From: Acetobacteraceae bacterium
Lineage (GTDB): Bacteria > Pseudomonadota > Alphaproteobacteria > Acetobacterales > Acetobacteraceae
NCBI GenBank assembly: GCA_947475475.1
Contig: CANJOG010000159.1
Coordinates: 1 to 5,521 of the forward strand
Reading direction: 5' to 3'
DNA: 5,521 bases
Each line of letters starts with the position of its first letter. The first letter of the stretch is position 1. Both the position numbers and the translations under genes were made by a program. Positions 5,517 through 5,521 of this stretch are shown piece by piece. Under the pieces are notes generated by a model that saw nothing but the letters and a program-made list of their open reading frames with translations, did not search any database and was not told where the DNA came from.

Positions 5517-5521
5517 TGATC

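Larger units (their letters stand above)
5414..5521 (+). mobile_element. Left end of an IS21-family insertion sequence (continues past the window)
   Basis: The sequence from TGTTGATTTCCACTGAGA (5414 on) has the TG terminus and the repeated CACTGAGA-CTGACCC blocks characteristic of IS21-family ends, where multiple internal repeats are thought to bind the IstA transposase. The leader of the transposase operon follows: a C-rich/G-rich hairpin, then AGGAG at 5512-5516 near the right edge. The istA and istB genes, the right end and any target duplication are outside the window. The element points away from the - strand binding-protein gene, with its tip 257 bases upstream of that gene's start. The exact outer boundary rests on the TG rule and could be off by a few bases. 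Whether the element is intact or a remnant cannot be seen. Confidence 0.75.

Overview
The window looks like a stretch of chromosome from a moderately GC-rich proteobacterium. An alphaproteobacterium of the rhizobial or rhodospirillal type fits the style of the genes, but this is an inference from protein style and base composition, not from a phylogenetic marker.

Layout from left to right. (1) The 3' end of a glutamate synthase small-subunit gene (gltD, + strand, to 517) is followed by a GC-rich hairpin. (2) After a leader of about 200 bases, three genes run on the + strand as a probable operon: a periplasmic substrate-binding protein of the AfuA/FbpA-like class (768-1844), a TauD/TfdA-type Fe(II)/2-oxoglutarate dioxygenase (1858-2715) and an amidohydrolase-2 family metal enzyme (2767-3996). 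(3) A perfect 12-bp inverted repeat (4011-4051) separates this operon from a convergent - strand gene. (4) That gene (4083-5156) encodes a second, homologous substrate-binding protein with a twin-arginine-like signal. (5) About 257 bases without a recognisable gene follow. (6) The left end of an IS21-family insertion sequence begins near 5414 and runs off the right edge. It is recognised by two copies of a 16-base terminal repeat set 33 bases apart, and its transposase gene would start just beyond the window.

How the genes may work together (inference): a periplasmic binding protein captures a small, probably anionic organic compound. The dioxygenase then oxidises it, and the amidohydrolase hydrolyses or decarboxylates the product. 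No ABC permease or ATPase gene is visible, so the transport partners must lie elsewhere or be shared. The substrate cannot be read from the sequence. The second binding protein may serve the same or a related nutrient, but it is transcribed separately and its export signal looks different.

No tRNA, rRNA, CRISPR array, phage gene or defence system is visible. The most unusual point is the compact binding protein / dioxygenase / amidohydrolase cassette of unknown substrate, with a homologous binding protein facing it and an IS21 element upstream of that second gene.
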